Origin: Actinomycetes bacterium
GTDB lineage: Bacteria; Actinomycetota; Thermoleophilia; BMS3ABIN01
Direction: 5' to 3'
Assembly: GCA_021785935.1 (NCBI GenBank)
Contig: JAJYOG010000015.1
Span: 1-34,336, forward strand
Length of the DNA stretch: 34,336 bases
Shown here piece after piece: positions 28,128-34,336 of the stretch. A program made the translations under genes and the position numbers. Position 1 is the first letter of the stretch. Each line of letters starts with the position of its first letter. The notes beneath the pieces are model-generated. The model made no database searches and was not told the origin of the DNA. It worked only from the letters and a program-made list of their open reading frames with translations.

Positions 28128-28517
28128 TTACGCTCTCCCTTCATGTTTTGCCAAGGCGAAATCAAATTCCCCGATGACTCGTTCCACATCGACCTTGTAA
28201 CGCTCCAGGTTCTTCCGCCGTCGGGCGTTGATACGGTCCATCTGTTTTTCCAGCTTGATCAGTTCGCCGGCAACCCAGGGGTCACCAGGGGATGAGCTCT
28301 CAGCCTTGCGTCGTGCCTGCTCTAGGCGAGCCTTAAACGCTGCCGCATCCTCGTGATCATGGATGAGCTCCAGGAGTCTCACGGCCAGTTCCTGATAGTC
28401 GTGGGACACCCTGAGTAACCTCTTGGCAAGTTTCACCTCGGGGTCGATAAGATGCCTTGCTTGGCGATCTGACATCCTGCGTGCTTTTGATTTTGGGCTG
28501 TTGCCCGTTGTCTTCAT
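28128..28517 (-). CDS. basic coiled-coil protein (129 aa)
   Basis: This 129-residue basic, helical protein begins MKTTGNSPKSKARRMSDRQARHL, with long helices (LAKRLLRVSHDYQELAVRLLEL and KRNLERY-like repeats around 100). Shine-Dalgarno AAGGAGG is present. It lies after the replication gene and close to the late promoter, a position where antiterminators or late activators are often encoded. No Q-like or sigma-like domain can be shown, so that role is only a possibility. Confidence 0.6.
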   Translation of the reverse strand: MKTTGNSPKSKARRMSDRQARHLIDPEVKLAKRLLRVSHDYQELAVRLLELIHDHEDAAAFKARLEQARRKAESSSPGDPWVAGELIKLEKQMDRINARRRKNLERYKVDVERVIGEFDFALAKHEGRA

Positions 28518-28553
28518 TTAGCCTCCTTTTTTGTTGTTCGTACGTGTGAAGAT

Positions 28554-29465
28554 TCAACTTGAGATGTGCGCCGGGTCCCGCGATCCACCACGCAGCGACT
28601 CCTGTATCTCTTGGATTTTGGCCGCTGTCTCTGCGGGAGTGAGGGCCTTTTTGCGGGCCTCTTCTTCCTCGGCCATGAGTTGAGCGTCCCGCTCTTTCCG
28701 TGCCATTTCTTTCTGCTTATCTACGTCCTCAGGGAGTTCATCCTCCCAGCTGCCGGCGTTAAGCCACGATGCGGGATGAAGCACGAACCGCATCCCTTCC
28801 CTGTCCCAGCCTGGGATTCTCTTCATGGCTCGTATGCTATCCAGCATTTGGCCAAGTAGGGCTTCATCGGGAACAGGTTTGATGGCTTGCCAGGCTTTCG
28901 CTGCCCGCCGCTTTTTCACGCGGCGAGGATAGGCGCTGTAGAAGCGGAGGAATAGGTCGAATTGACGGACTGAGAGTCCGAGGGTGTCTGTCCCTTTCTT
29001 GTCCTCGGACACGTCCGCTGGCTTGTCCGGCGGACAAGTGGTTTTAGAAGGAGAAGGTGAAGGTGAAGGTGAAGGTGAAACGGCGTTTTGCGGCTTTTCT
29101 CGCTGTTCTTCGCCGTTGGACAAGTCCTTCTTGAAATAATCATCCCATATGCAGCGTTTTTCTTCTGGTATGTAGGACTGGAATTTATAGAACGAGGACG
29201 GGAAGCGGACAATGTGATTTTTTGTATCTATGTCCAAAAGACCATTTTGGGACATGTCCGCCAGTGCTTTTCGGACATCCTCGGCAGTTTTGTCCCGCCG
29301 GCCAGGGATGACGATCAGCATCAGTTCTTCAACGTCTGCCGTGATCGTAGCGTTGTCCTCTACATGTGGAATCATCCAGGTATAGAGGAGCGCGGCAAAA
29401 TCATCAAGCCTGTTGATCTGCCTATCCACTGAAATGGCTGTCGATATGTAGCGACGTCTAGCCAT
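28554..29465 (-). CDS. replisome organiser / replication initiation protein
   Basis: A 303-residue protein. The N-terminal about 120 residues (MARRRYISTAISVDRQINRL, LLYTWMIPHVEDNATITAD, VIPGRRDKTAEDVRKALADM) form a winged-helix DNA-binding domain common in Gram-positive phage replisome organisers. A SPSPSPSPSPS linker (about 131-141), encoded by hexanucleotide repeats, follows. The C-terminal domain has FYSAYPRRVKKRRAAKAWQA and a WLNAGSWEDEL stretch, the usual primosome-type ending. It would bind the origin, likely within or near its own gene, and recruit the host helicase through a loader not seen in this window. Confidence 0.78.
   Translation of the reverse strand: MARRRYISTAISVDRQINRLDDFAALLYTWMIPHVEDNATITADVEELMLIVIPGRRDKTAEDVRKALADMSQNGLLDIDTKNHIVRFPSSFYKFQSYIPEEKRCIWDDYFKKDLSNGEEQREKPQNAVSPSPSPSPSPSKTTCPPDKPADVSEDKKGTDTLGLSVRQFDLFLRFYSAYPRRVKKRRAAKAWQAIKPVPDEALLGQMLDSIRAMKRIPGWDREGMRFVLHPASWLNAGSWEDELPEDVDKQKEMARKERDAQLMAEEEEARKKALTPAETAAKIQEIQESLRGGSRDPAHISS
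29047..29079. repeat. hexanucleotide repeat (GAAGGT) in the replication gene
   Basis: GAAGGA followed by four GAAGGT units and a partial one (29047-29079) encode alternating Ser-Pro. Because the unit is six bases, gain or loss of copies changes linker length but not frame. Confidence 0.85.
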
Positions 29466-29498
29466 TTATCTCTTTCCGTTGTCGATATATTTAGCCAT
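29466..29498 (-). CDS. 10-codon minicistron between DUF5131 and replication genes
   Basis: ATG 29498 has GGAGG six bases upstream and reads MAKYIDNGKR before TAA 29466-29468. It overlaps the DUF5131 stop and its own stop directly abuts the replication gene ATG at 29465. The start of this peptide copies the beginning of the next gene (ATGGCTA ... ATATCGACA). It probably couples translation of the two genes. Confidence 0.4.
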   Translation of the reverse strand: MAKYIDNGKR

Positions 29499-30276
29499 TC
29501 ATCTCCTCCGGGAAGTCCTGGGGCCAAGAGCGGTATTGATGAGGCCAGTTGGTCTTCACAAAAACTGGGACGTCCGCAGCTCGCGCGTCTAGGAGAAGTT
29601 CCTCTAACCATCCACTTTGAGGCTTCTCCGCTCCCCGATTTGAATTAGCCCCGATGAGGAGCCAGGACAAGAGCGCGATATCCTCAGGGATAATCAGGCC
29701 AAGCAGGGGCTCTGCGGAGATGAAATAATGCCGGGCAGACTTTCCACCACCAGAACACAACAGGCTATCCGAGGTGACGTAAAAAGCCCTAAGCGCCCTA
29801 TCCCATGATGCCTGATCCGTAGCCGTTGCCCCGAGCCATGCATTTGCCGGCCAGTCAAATTCTTGATATCGCTCCGGGTTCTTCGTCAGGAAGATGAAGG
29901 TGTGCTGTGGGCAAGCGCGCGCAGTCTCCAGGACGGCCTTAATCCACTCCGTCGGAACCCATTTCCCGAACAGGTCTGCCATTGAGCAGACGAAGATCGT
30001 GGCGGGTTTCTTGCGGCCTAGGGGCTCATCGAGACGCTGGGGGTAGAAGGTAGGATGAAACCCGTATGGATAGGTTTTTATTGATAAACTTAAATAATTG
30101 AGAGTATAAATTTCCTGTGGTTTGTGGTAGATGCCGGCGCGGCGTTCTGCAATCTTCCGCGCATAACAATAAGTATTTCTGCAAGGATGCAAACAACCAG
30201 TGACAGGGTTCCAGGTGAACCCCTGCGAGCCGTCAGGGTTGCGGACCCATTCGATGCGTGTGCGGTTAAGAGCCAT
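29491..30276 (-). CDS. DUF5131 / phage Gp37-Gp68 family protein (radical-SAM-like)
   Basis: Starting at ATG 30276 (GGGAGG upstream) the product is 261 residues. The family hallmark TWNPVTGC is followed by three Cys with unusual spacing, Cys28-x3-Cys32-x4-Cys37 in GCLHPCRNTYCYARKI, likely ligands of an iron-sulfur cluster as in radical SAM proteins. Other family blocks are seen: KKPATIFVCSMADLFGKWVP, TFIFLTKNPERYQEF, WLGATATDQ, and SWLLIGANSNRG. Its exact reaction is not known to me; nucleic acid modification is one idea, given its adenine methylase neighbour. Confidence 0.8.
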   Translation of the reverse strand: MALNRTRIEWVRNPDGSQGFTWNPVTGCLHPCRNTYCYARKIAERRAGIYHKPQEIYTLNYLSLSIKTYPYGFHPTFYPQRLDEPLGRKKPATIFVCSMADLFGKWVPTEWIKAVLETARACPQHTFIFLTKNPERYQEFDWPANAWLGATATDQASWDRALRAFYVTSDSLLCSGGGKSARHYFISAEPLLGLIIPEDIALLSWLLIGANSNRGAEKPQSGWLEELLLDARAADVPVFVKTNWPHQYRSWPQDFPEEMNG

Positions 30277-30311
30277 CGAGCCTCCCATGTCCATTCAAAT
30301 CATCAACCCCA

Positions 30312-30746
30312 TCAAAATAGCCACCCTTGGAAAATACATATCATGCTTGGAAATGGCGCATTCCACTTAGCCCCGCAAAATTTTATTCGACCACGCAGGA
30401 AGCGGATTTCAGCTTTGCCATAGATCCAATCATGAAACCATTTCGTATCAGTTCGCGCTGGAAGTAAGCAAACAACAGTCGCTCCTCCTTTGCTTTCCTC
30501 ATATGCCTTTTTGACCCATATGCCTACTTCTCGCCCGTAAGGCGGATTCATAAAAACCGTATGACCTGTCCAAGATTGAGATAGCCCGTCAAGCTCTTTG
30601 TCAAAAAAGGTGCAGCATTTCGCATTCTCGATTGTGGCGCAGGGGTCAAGGTCGAAGGAGAACTCACTATCAAGCTCTTCGAAAACTTCCCAGGGGGTTT
30701 CCCATTCGCTTGTGTTGCTCGTGAATAAGCCGGCGTTAACGGTCAT
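30312..30746 (-). CDS. Dam-type DNA N6-adenine methyltransferase
   Basis: A 144-residue protein of the phage Dam family (DNA_N-6-adenine MTase): WETPWEVFEEL near residue 15, FDLDPCATIENAKC (31-44), the catalytic NPPY at 67-70 in VFMNPPYGREV, then ATVVCLLPARTDTKWFHDWI and RFLRGRIKFCG. It uses S-adenosylmethionine to methylate adenine, here probably to protect phage DNA or to mark it. It is shorter than many relatives but has all core blocks. It follows a terminator (30774-30797) by 27 bases. Confidence 0.88.
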   Translation of the reverse strand: MTVNAGLFTSNTSEWETPWEVFEELDSEFSFDLDPCATIENAKCCTFFDKELDGLSQSWTGHTVFMNPPYGREVGIWVKKAYEESKGGATVVCLLPARTDTKWFHDWIYGKAEIRFLRGRIKFCGAKWNAPFPSMICIFQGWLF

Positions 30747-30773
30747 TTATTTATCCACACCTTTTCCACCATT

Positions 30774-30797
30774 AAAAAGGAGGTCCGAAAACCTCCT
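30774..30797 (-). terminator. intrinsic terminator ahead of the methylase gene
   Basis: On the minus strand AGGAGGT (30797-30791), loop TTTCGG, ACCTCCT (30784-30778) then T to 30774 and AATGG. It separates the recombination cluster from the methylase, DUF5131 and replication genes. The T-tract continues into AATG as in three other leaders in this window. Confidence 0.75.
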
Positions 30798-30849
30798 GTT
30801 TGTTTGGCGTCCCCACGCCGGTATGCGGTTGTGGCCTGGCTAGTTTGGG

Positions 30850-31068
30850 TCATTCATCGGCCTCTTTTTGATCGATCGTCTGCACACAATAAAGCTTCGC
30901 CATCTTAATCATCTTGATTGCCGCACTATCAAAAATGCTGGCGGTTTCGTCGATTAGTGGTAGGGCTTCTTCCGCCTGTTCCTTAGAAAAGGTGTACTGA
31001 AAACCAGAGGCGTTATAAGCATGGCTGGCCAGAAGCTCAAGCAGGCGTTCTTTGATAACGGATGTCAT
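30850..31068 (-). CDS. hypothetical helical protein (72 aa)
   Basis: Start at ATG 31068, inside the end of the previous gene, with GAGGAG nine bases upstream (a closer copy also exists). The 72-residue product (MTSVIKERLLELLASHAYNA ... VQTIDQKEADE) is largely helical and acidic at the end. It is the last gene before the terminator at 30774-30797. No family recognised. Confidence 0.55.
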   Translation of the reverse strand: MTSVIKERLLELLASHAYNASGFQYTFSKEQAEEALPLIDETASIFDSAAIKMIKMAKLYCVQTIDQKEADE

Positions 31069-31186
31069 TCTCCTCAAACTCCTCGCAAGCGGGGCTAAAA
31101 TCGGCCCTTGGAACTTTGGTGTGGATTTTTGGGTGCCAACACTTGCCGCAAGTTTTAACTCGCAGATATTTACAATTACCACACAT
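31037..31186 (-). CDS. small zinc-binding protein (49 aa)
   Basis: Starting at ATG 31186 gives 49 residues with CGNCKYL, CGKCWHPK and ACEEFEEN, a recurring small phage pattern of Cys pairs followed by a final Cys-x-x-Phe. A TTG at 31213 that overlaps the upstream stop is an alternative start, adding nine residues. It likely binds one zinc. Function unknown. Confidence 0.55.
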   Translation of the reverse strand: MCGNCKYLRVKTCGKCWHPKIHTKVPRADFSPACEEFEENDIRYQRTPA

Positions 31187-31209
31187 CAGCTTTGTCTTTT
31201 GTTTTTCGG

Positions 31210-31512
31210 TCAATCGCCTGTGCGCCTGCCTCGGGAGGAACGGCGGTCGTTCTTCAGATATTTGCCTGGCCCCGCCAGCGGTTGCGGTCCCCGCCTGTCT
31301 TTGCCGGAGCGCCGGTCTACCACAAGACATTCGCATTGTCTCACATGCTCGGTTGGCTTAAGTAGTTCTTCTAACTTTTTAAGTCGCTCATCCTGTTCTA
31401 TAAGCCAAGCTCTCAGCCAGTCGTAGCGAGCCTCATAAATACGCAGATCGACCCTCCCCGCTTTCGTTTCCTGCAGTATGTCTGGGTCGGGGAGCATCCA
31501 ACGATAGTTCAC
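31210..31512 (-). CDS. hypothetical protein with basic repeat tail (100 aa)
   Basis: The GTG at 31512 overlaps the stop of the upstream metallo-beta-lactamase gene as GTGA, giving 100 residues. Residues 15-55 (VDLRIYEARYDWLRAWLIEQDERLKKLEELL) are a helical coiled-coil, and the tail has two similar basic motifs, DRRSGKDRR and DRRSSRGRR. The tail may bind nucleic acid or a partner protein. No family recognised. Confidence 0.6.
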   Translation of the reverse strand: MNYRWMLPDPDILQETKAGRVDLRIYEARYDWLRAWLIEQDERLKKLEELLKPTEHVRQCECLVVDRRSGKDRRGPQPLAGPGKYLKNDRRSSRGRRTGD

Positions 31513-32222
31513 GCCACCCTCACCACCTTGCCAGTCACTTCCTGGATCTCGCGCTTGAAGCGCTCCGCGTCGCTGTTGGCGTCGCTCAGGTGAAGCAGCC
31601 ATATCTCCTGGACCTGACTGAGGTTGTTGGTGCGAAGCATCTCCTTGGCTGTCTCAAGGCTCATGTGGCTGCCGCGGATCCGCTTCTGCAATGAGCGGTC
31701 GACCTCGCCGGCGCGCACGTTTGCGGCCAGGAGGTCCTCCGCGTAGTTGCATTCGAGCATGATGTGAGTCAGGCCGGCGAAGCGGTACTTGATATAGAAA
31801 CTGTCTGTGGCATAAAGCAGCTTGCGGCCGGCCCTGGCGATTAGGAAGCCCAGGGGCTCGGCCGCGTCGTGCTGGGTCTCGAAGGGCATGACTCCCCAGC
31901 CCAAGCCGAGAAGGTTAGCTTCATCATGCTGGACCTGCGGCACCAGGACGCGAGCGCGGTGCCAGTCCTCGAGTCCCAGGGCGCACTGTGTGTCTTCGCT
32001 CATGAAGCAGTCGACCCCGGCCTTCATCAATTTCTTGACCGCCTTGCTGTGGTCGGCATGCTCGTGGCTGATGAGGCAGGCGTCCAGCTTTGAGACCTGG
32101 AAGTCCAGGCCGCGCTGAATCTCGGGGAAGCGCAGGCCGCATTCCAGAAGGAGTGTGCGGCCCGCGCAGTCGATGCGGTAGCAGTTGCCCGAGGAGCCGG
32201 ATGCTAGGGGGGTGATGATCAT
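31509..32222 (-). CDS. metallo-beta-lactamase-fold hydrolase (YycJ-like)
   Basis: A 237-residue MBL-fold protein with the metal-binding SHEHADHS (His53, His55, Asp57, His58) and a C-terminal HLSDANSD that probably gives further ligands, plus GVMPFETQHDA and LYATDSFYI. YycJ-like members of this fold are often encoded beside RecT and SbcC-like genes in Gram-positive phages, where the fold may supply a nuclease activity. It follows RecT without a gap (TAA then ATG). Confidence 0.85.
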   Translation of the reverse strand: MIITPLASGSSGNCYRIDCAGRTLLLECGLRFPEIQRGLDFQVSKLDACLISHEHADHSKAVKKLMKAGVDCFMSEDTQCALGLEDWHRARVLVPQVQHDEANLLGLGWGVMPFETQHDAAEPLGFLIARAGRKLLYATDSFYIKYRFAGLTHIMLECNYAEDLLAANVRAGEVDRSLQKRIRGSHMSLETAKEMLRTNNLSQVQEIWLLHLSDANSDAERFKREIQEVTGKVVRVA

Positions 32223-33026
32223 TTAATACCCTGGTCCCCCTGCGGCCCGTGGCTCTTCCTCGGCGCTTTCCGGCTCGTCATCTTCCTCTTCCTCCGGCTC
32301 AATATCGATGGTCTCCCCGTTTGCATTCGCGTCGATCTCAGCCTGGGGATCCTCATCATTGTCCGTGCTGATGGCGTTAGCCATCTCGATGCTCATGGGG
32401 CCATATTTCGAAATGAGCTGCCGGATGACCGTCTTGAGCGCCATCGCATCGAAGTCGGTCTTCCAGGGCGTCACCTTCGCATTCCAGGAGGGAGAGAACC
32501 GCTTGGCGTGCGCCGTGACCTCTGCGGTAGTCATATAGACCGTCTTTTTGAATCCGCTGCCGAGCTCCATGTAACAGAAATAGCCGAGAGGCTTGGCGCT
32601 CTTTTTTGGCTCCCCGTTGATCTTCGTCTCACCCGTGAGCGTATTTCGCTCTACCGTCTGTCCCTCATAGATGATGCCAGCGTTGAGGAATTTATATTGG
32701 CCGGTCCGCATCGCCAGCTGGAGCAGCCCCTTGTAGCCGATCATGAAAGTCGGCACGTTCTTGAACGGTACGACATAGGCGAAGCCGAGGCCTTTGTTGA
32801 TAGGGAGCTTTAGCGTGGCGGCCTTAAGCGCCTCCATGATGACGAGGCTGGGGTCGCATTTCTGTAGGGCCGTGTCGCCGTTATAGAGGTCGATCACAGA
32901 TGCAGTGAAGGGGCCGGCCTCTCTGGCCAGGGCGTTCCGGAATTGCTGCTGTACCGTGTCTGAATTGATCGCGTGCTTGAGACGTTCAATCTGCTGCTTA
33001 TTGGATTTTGCTAGTCCGTTAGCCAT
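32223..33026 (-). CDS. recT: RecT-family single-strand annealing protein
   Basis: A 267-residue RecT protein: QIERLKHAINSDTVQQQF at the N-terminus, VIMEALKAATLKLPINKGLGFAYVVPF, PTFMIGYKGLLQLAMRTGQYK, VTAHAKRFSPSWN and ALKTVIRQLISKYGPMS, all standard blocks. An acidic, disordered C-terminal tail follows (about 225-267). It anneals single strands in phage recombination and repair. Start overlaps the end of the SbcC-like gene by eight bases with AAGGAGG. Confidence 0.95.
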   Translation of the reverse strand: MANGLAKSNKQQIERLKHAINSDTVQQQFRNALAREAGPFTASVIDLYNGDTALQKCDPSLVIMEALKAATLKLPINKGLGFAYVVPFKNVPTFMIGYKGLLQLAMRTGQYKFLNAGIIYEGQTVERNTLTGETKINGEPKKSAKPLGYFCYMELGSGFKKTVYMTTAEVTAHAKRFSPSWNAKVTPWKTDFDAMALKTVIRQLISKYGPMSIEMANAISTDNDEDPQAEIDANANGETIDIEPEEEEDDEPESAEEEPRAAGGPGY

Positions 33027-34335
33027 TGACGGCCTCCTTGAGGGATGCTTTGGTTTCGACTCTCAGATCCTTATCAGCTGCACTGACCAAGAGCCGGACG
33101 AGCTGGCTGCTAGTTCCCGCGAGCGCGGTCACGGCCTCAGCATTGTCGACGAAGATCGGAGCCGTGAAGCTGTAGTGATCTGAGAGGGTGTTGATGATGT
33201 CGAGCCCGACGTTTAGACGGGCTCCATTATTGAGGTCAGAGTAGGGTATGCCCCGGAAGGTGGTTTCACAACACTCCTCAACCGCACCATTAACTAGCCC
33301 GTTGAAGAGTTTGAAGCGGGCCAGTTGGAAGCGCTCATTAATTTTGGATTCCAGCATATGAACCTTGGAGCGAATAAACTCCTCAGTGAGGAATAGTTGC
33401 TTTTCCAGTTCCTCATATTCAGCCGCCAGCTCCTTCTCACGTGCTTTGAGCTCCTCGATACGCTCCTGACCTTTGGCGCGCTGCTCCGCCTTGGCTTCCT
33501 CGCCGGTGAGGCGCTCGATCTCTGCCTTGATCTGGTTGATCTCAGCATCAATCGCGGCCAGGGCCTCCGCGTTGCCGCCCTTGAGTCTTTCAATCTCGGC
33601 CTTGAGGGCCTGAATGCAGGCCATGGTCTCAGACCAGTTGGCATCGGCAGAGTAGTCCGGTTCAGCAGTTTCGACTGCGGTTGGCAGGGCGTCTAGATGC
33701 TGCTGAATCTCTATCTTCGATTCCTCGGCCTCGGCGATCTCCCTCCAGAGTTGTTCGTTCTTAAGAGCGATATTGCCAGCCTGAGTCCCCAGCTGCTGCC
33801 CGTGAGCATTATTGGCCTCCAGGTCCTCAGCCTTCTGACGGTTGAATGTGGCAAGTGCCCTAGCCCGCTTATCCTCGACCTGCTCTGTCGGCAGATTCTG
33901 CCCACAGGTAGGGCAGACCGGATTCTCCAGGCTGCAGTCATCATCGAAGATGCGGTCATTGATCTCATGCCATGCCTGGCGGCTGCTCTCCAGCTTCGCC
34001 TTAATGGCAGAGAGGGTGATTTCATTCTGCTCGACATCCTGTCCCCGTGAATGAATCAGGCGGTCGGCTTCATCCAGCCTATTCTGCCAGAGACGCCGTT
34101 CCTGCTCGGTTTCCTCAGCGCCGGCGCCGATATCTGTACGAATCCTCCGCTCAATCAGTATGAGGTCGCCCTCAGCCTCCCTGAGCTCCTTGGTTTTCTC
34201 TGCGACCGCCCCGCCGGCGTCGATGCGTGCCCGCTCACTATGCTTTTCCTGTGCAGTGATGCGGAGTTTCTTGAGTTCGGCTTCTATGTCGGAGGGGCGG
34301 CTTTCGATCTCGGGAAGGCCCTGAGTGACTTCATC
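33019..34335 (-). CDS. SbcC/Rad50-like ATPase, N-terminus off right edge
   Basis: The frame runs from the right edge (first complete codon 34335-34333) to 33019, 438 residues without a start. It is a long coiled-coil with a zinc-hook-like CPTCGQ (Cys141, Cys144 counted from the edge), and then a C-terminal ATPase half: GARLNVGLDIINTLSDHYSF and APIFVDNAEAVTALAGTSS, matching the signature and Walker B/D-loop part of phage SbcC-like ATPases. The visible start resembles the segment of relatives roughly 210-230 residues after the N-terminus, so the Walker A half is missing by truncation. It likely works with RecT and the MBL protein. Confidence 0.85.
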   Translation of the reverse strand, partial: DEVTQGLPEIESRPSDIEAELKKLRITAQEKHSERARIDAGGAVAEKTKELREAEGDLILIERRIRTDIGAGAEETEQERRLWQNRLDEADRLIHSRGQDVEQNEITLSAIKAKLESSRQAWHEINDRIFDDDCSLENPVCPTCGQNLPTEQVEDKRARALATFNRQKAEDLEANNAHGQQLGTQAGNIALKNEQLWREIAEAEESKIEIQQHLDALPTAVETAEPDYSADANWSETMACIQALKAEIERLKGGNAEALAAIDAEINQIKAEIERLTGEEAKAEQRAKGQERIEELKAREKELAAEYEELEKQLFLTEEFIRSKVHMLESKINERFQLARFKLFNGLVNGAVEECCETTFRGIPYSDLNNGARLNVGLDIINTLSDHYSFTAPIFVDNAEAVTALAGTSSQLVRLLVSAADKDLRVETKASLKEAVNG

Positions 34336-34336
34336 G

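Noticed and set aside
1-34336. tRNA genes, CRISPR arrays or insertion sequences
   Set aside because: No cloverleaf-like segment, spaced direct-repeat array or transposase frame was recognised. The repeats found are two- to five-copy local elements with other likely roles.

Overview
The window reads as most of a temperate tailed phage with a siphovirus-type tail, as a prophage or free genome. It carries a terminase, a portal, an HK97-like capsid set with protease and scaffold, a tail tube, a -1 frameshifted tail chaperone pair, a 948-residue tape measure, a Dit-like distal tail protein, and a lysis region built around a PGRP-type amidase. Moderately high GC, strong Shine-Dalgarno sites, sigma70-type TTGACA promoters, a Dit/hub tail tip and a RecT plus SbcC-like plus metallo-beta-lactamase-fold trio point to a Gram-positive host, perhaps Firmicutes. 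That host call is inference. TGA is used as an ordinary stop (for example by the large terminase), so the genetic code is standard.

Layout, on the minus strand except the integrase module. (1) 1-1838: an early operon starting at a clear promoter (1810-1838): an Xre-type regulator, a structured intergenic region with three phased GTTAAC sites, then small genes including a Zn-ribbon protein, a winged-helix protein split over two overlapping frames, a CDYTGW protein interrupted by an in-frame UGA, a 37-aa membrane peptide and a Cys-rich fragment at the left edge. (2) 1887-3404, plus strand: promoter, Xer-like tyrosine recombinase, and a zinc-ribbon/membrane/OB-fold protein. (3) 3415-9074: terminator, then lysis and receptor genes: holin, small basic protein, lytic transglycosylase, tail fibre, VRR-NUC-like nuclease, papain-like peptidase, amidase and an XhlA-like membrane protein. 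(4) 9085-18604: tail and head-tail joining genes. (5) 18669-27512: capsid, protease/scaffold, MuF-like protein, portal, terminases and two small leader genes. (6) 27513-27746: late control region with promoter, an early intrinsic terminator and paired upstream repeats. (7) 27747-34336: replication, modification and recombination genes: replisome organiser, DUF5131 protein, Dam-type methylase, small genes, MBL-fold protein, RecT and an SbcC/Rad50-like ATPase running off the right edge.

Early genes at both ends point the same way, and phage genes lie on both sides of the integrase. The order is therefore what one would see from a circular or permuted phage genome opened within the early region, rather than from a provirus flanked by host DNA. 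The two window ends do not join directly: the right-edge ATPase lacks its N-terminal Walker A part.

The most notable points are the in-frame UGA at 414-416 with a hairpin downstream, a canonical A-AAA-AAC frameshift site in the tail chaperone, a recurring hairpin plus T-tract plus AATG module in front of the capsid, tail-tube, amidase and methylase genes, a late promoter followed at once by a terminator, and a C2H2 zinc finger in a tail-region protein with a degenerate relative at the N-terminus of the tail fibre.
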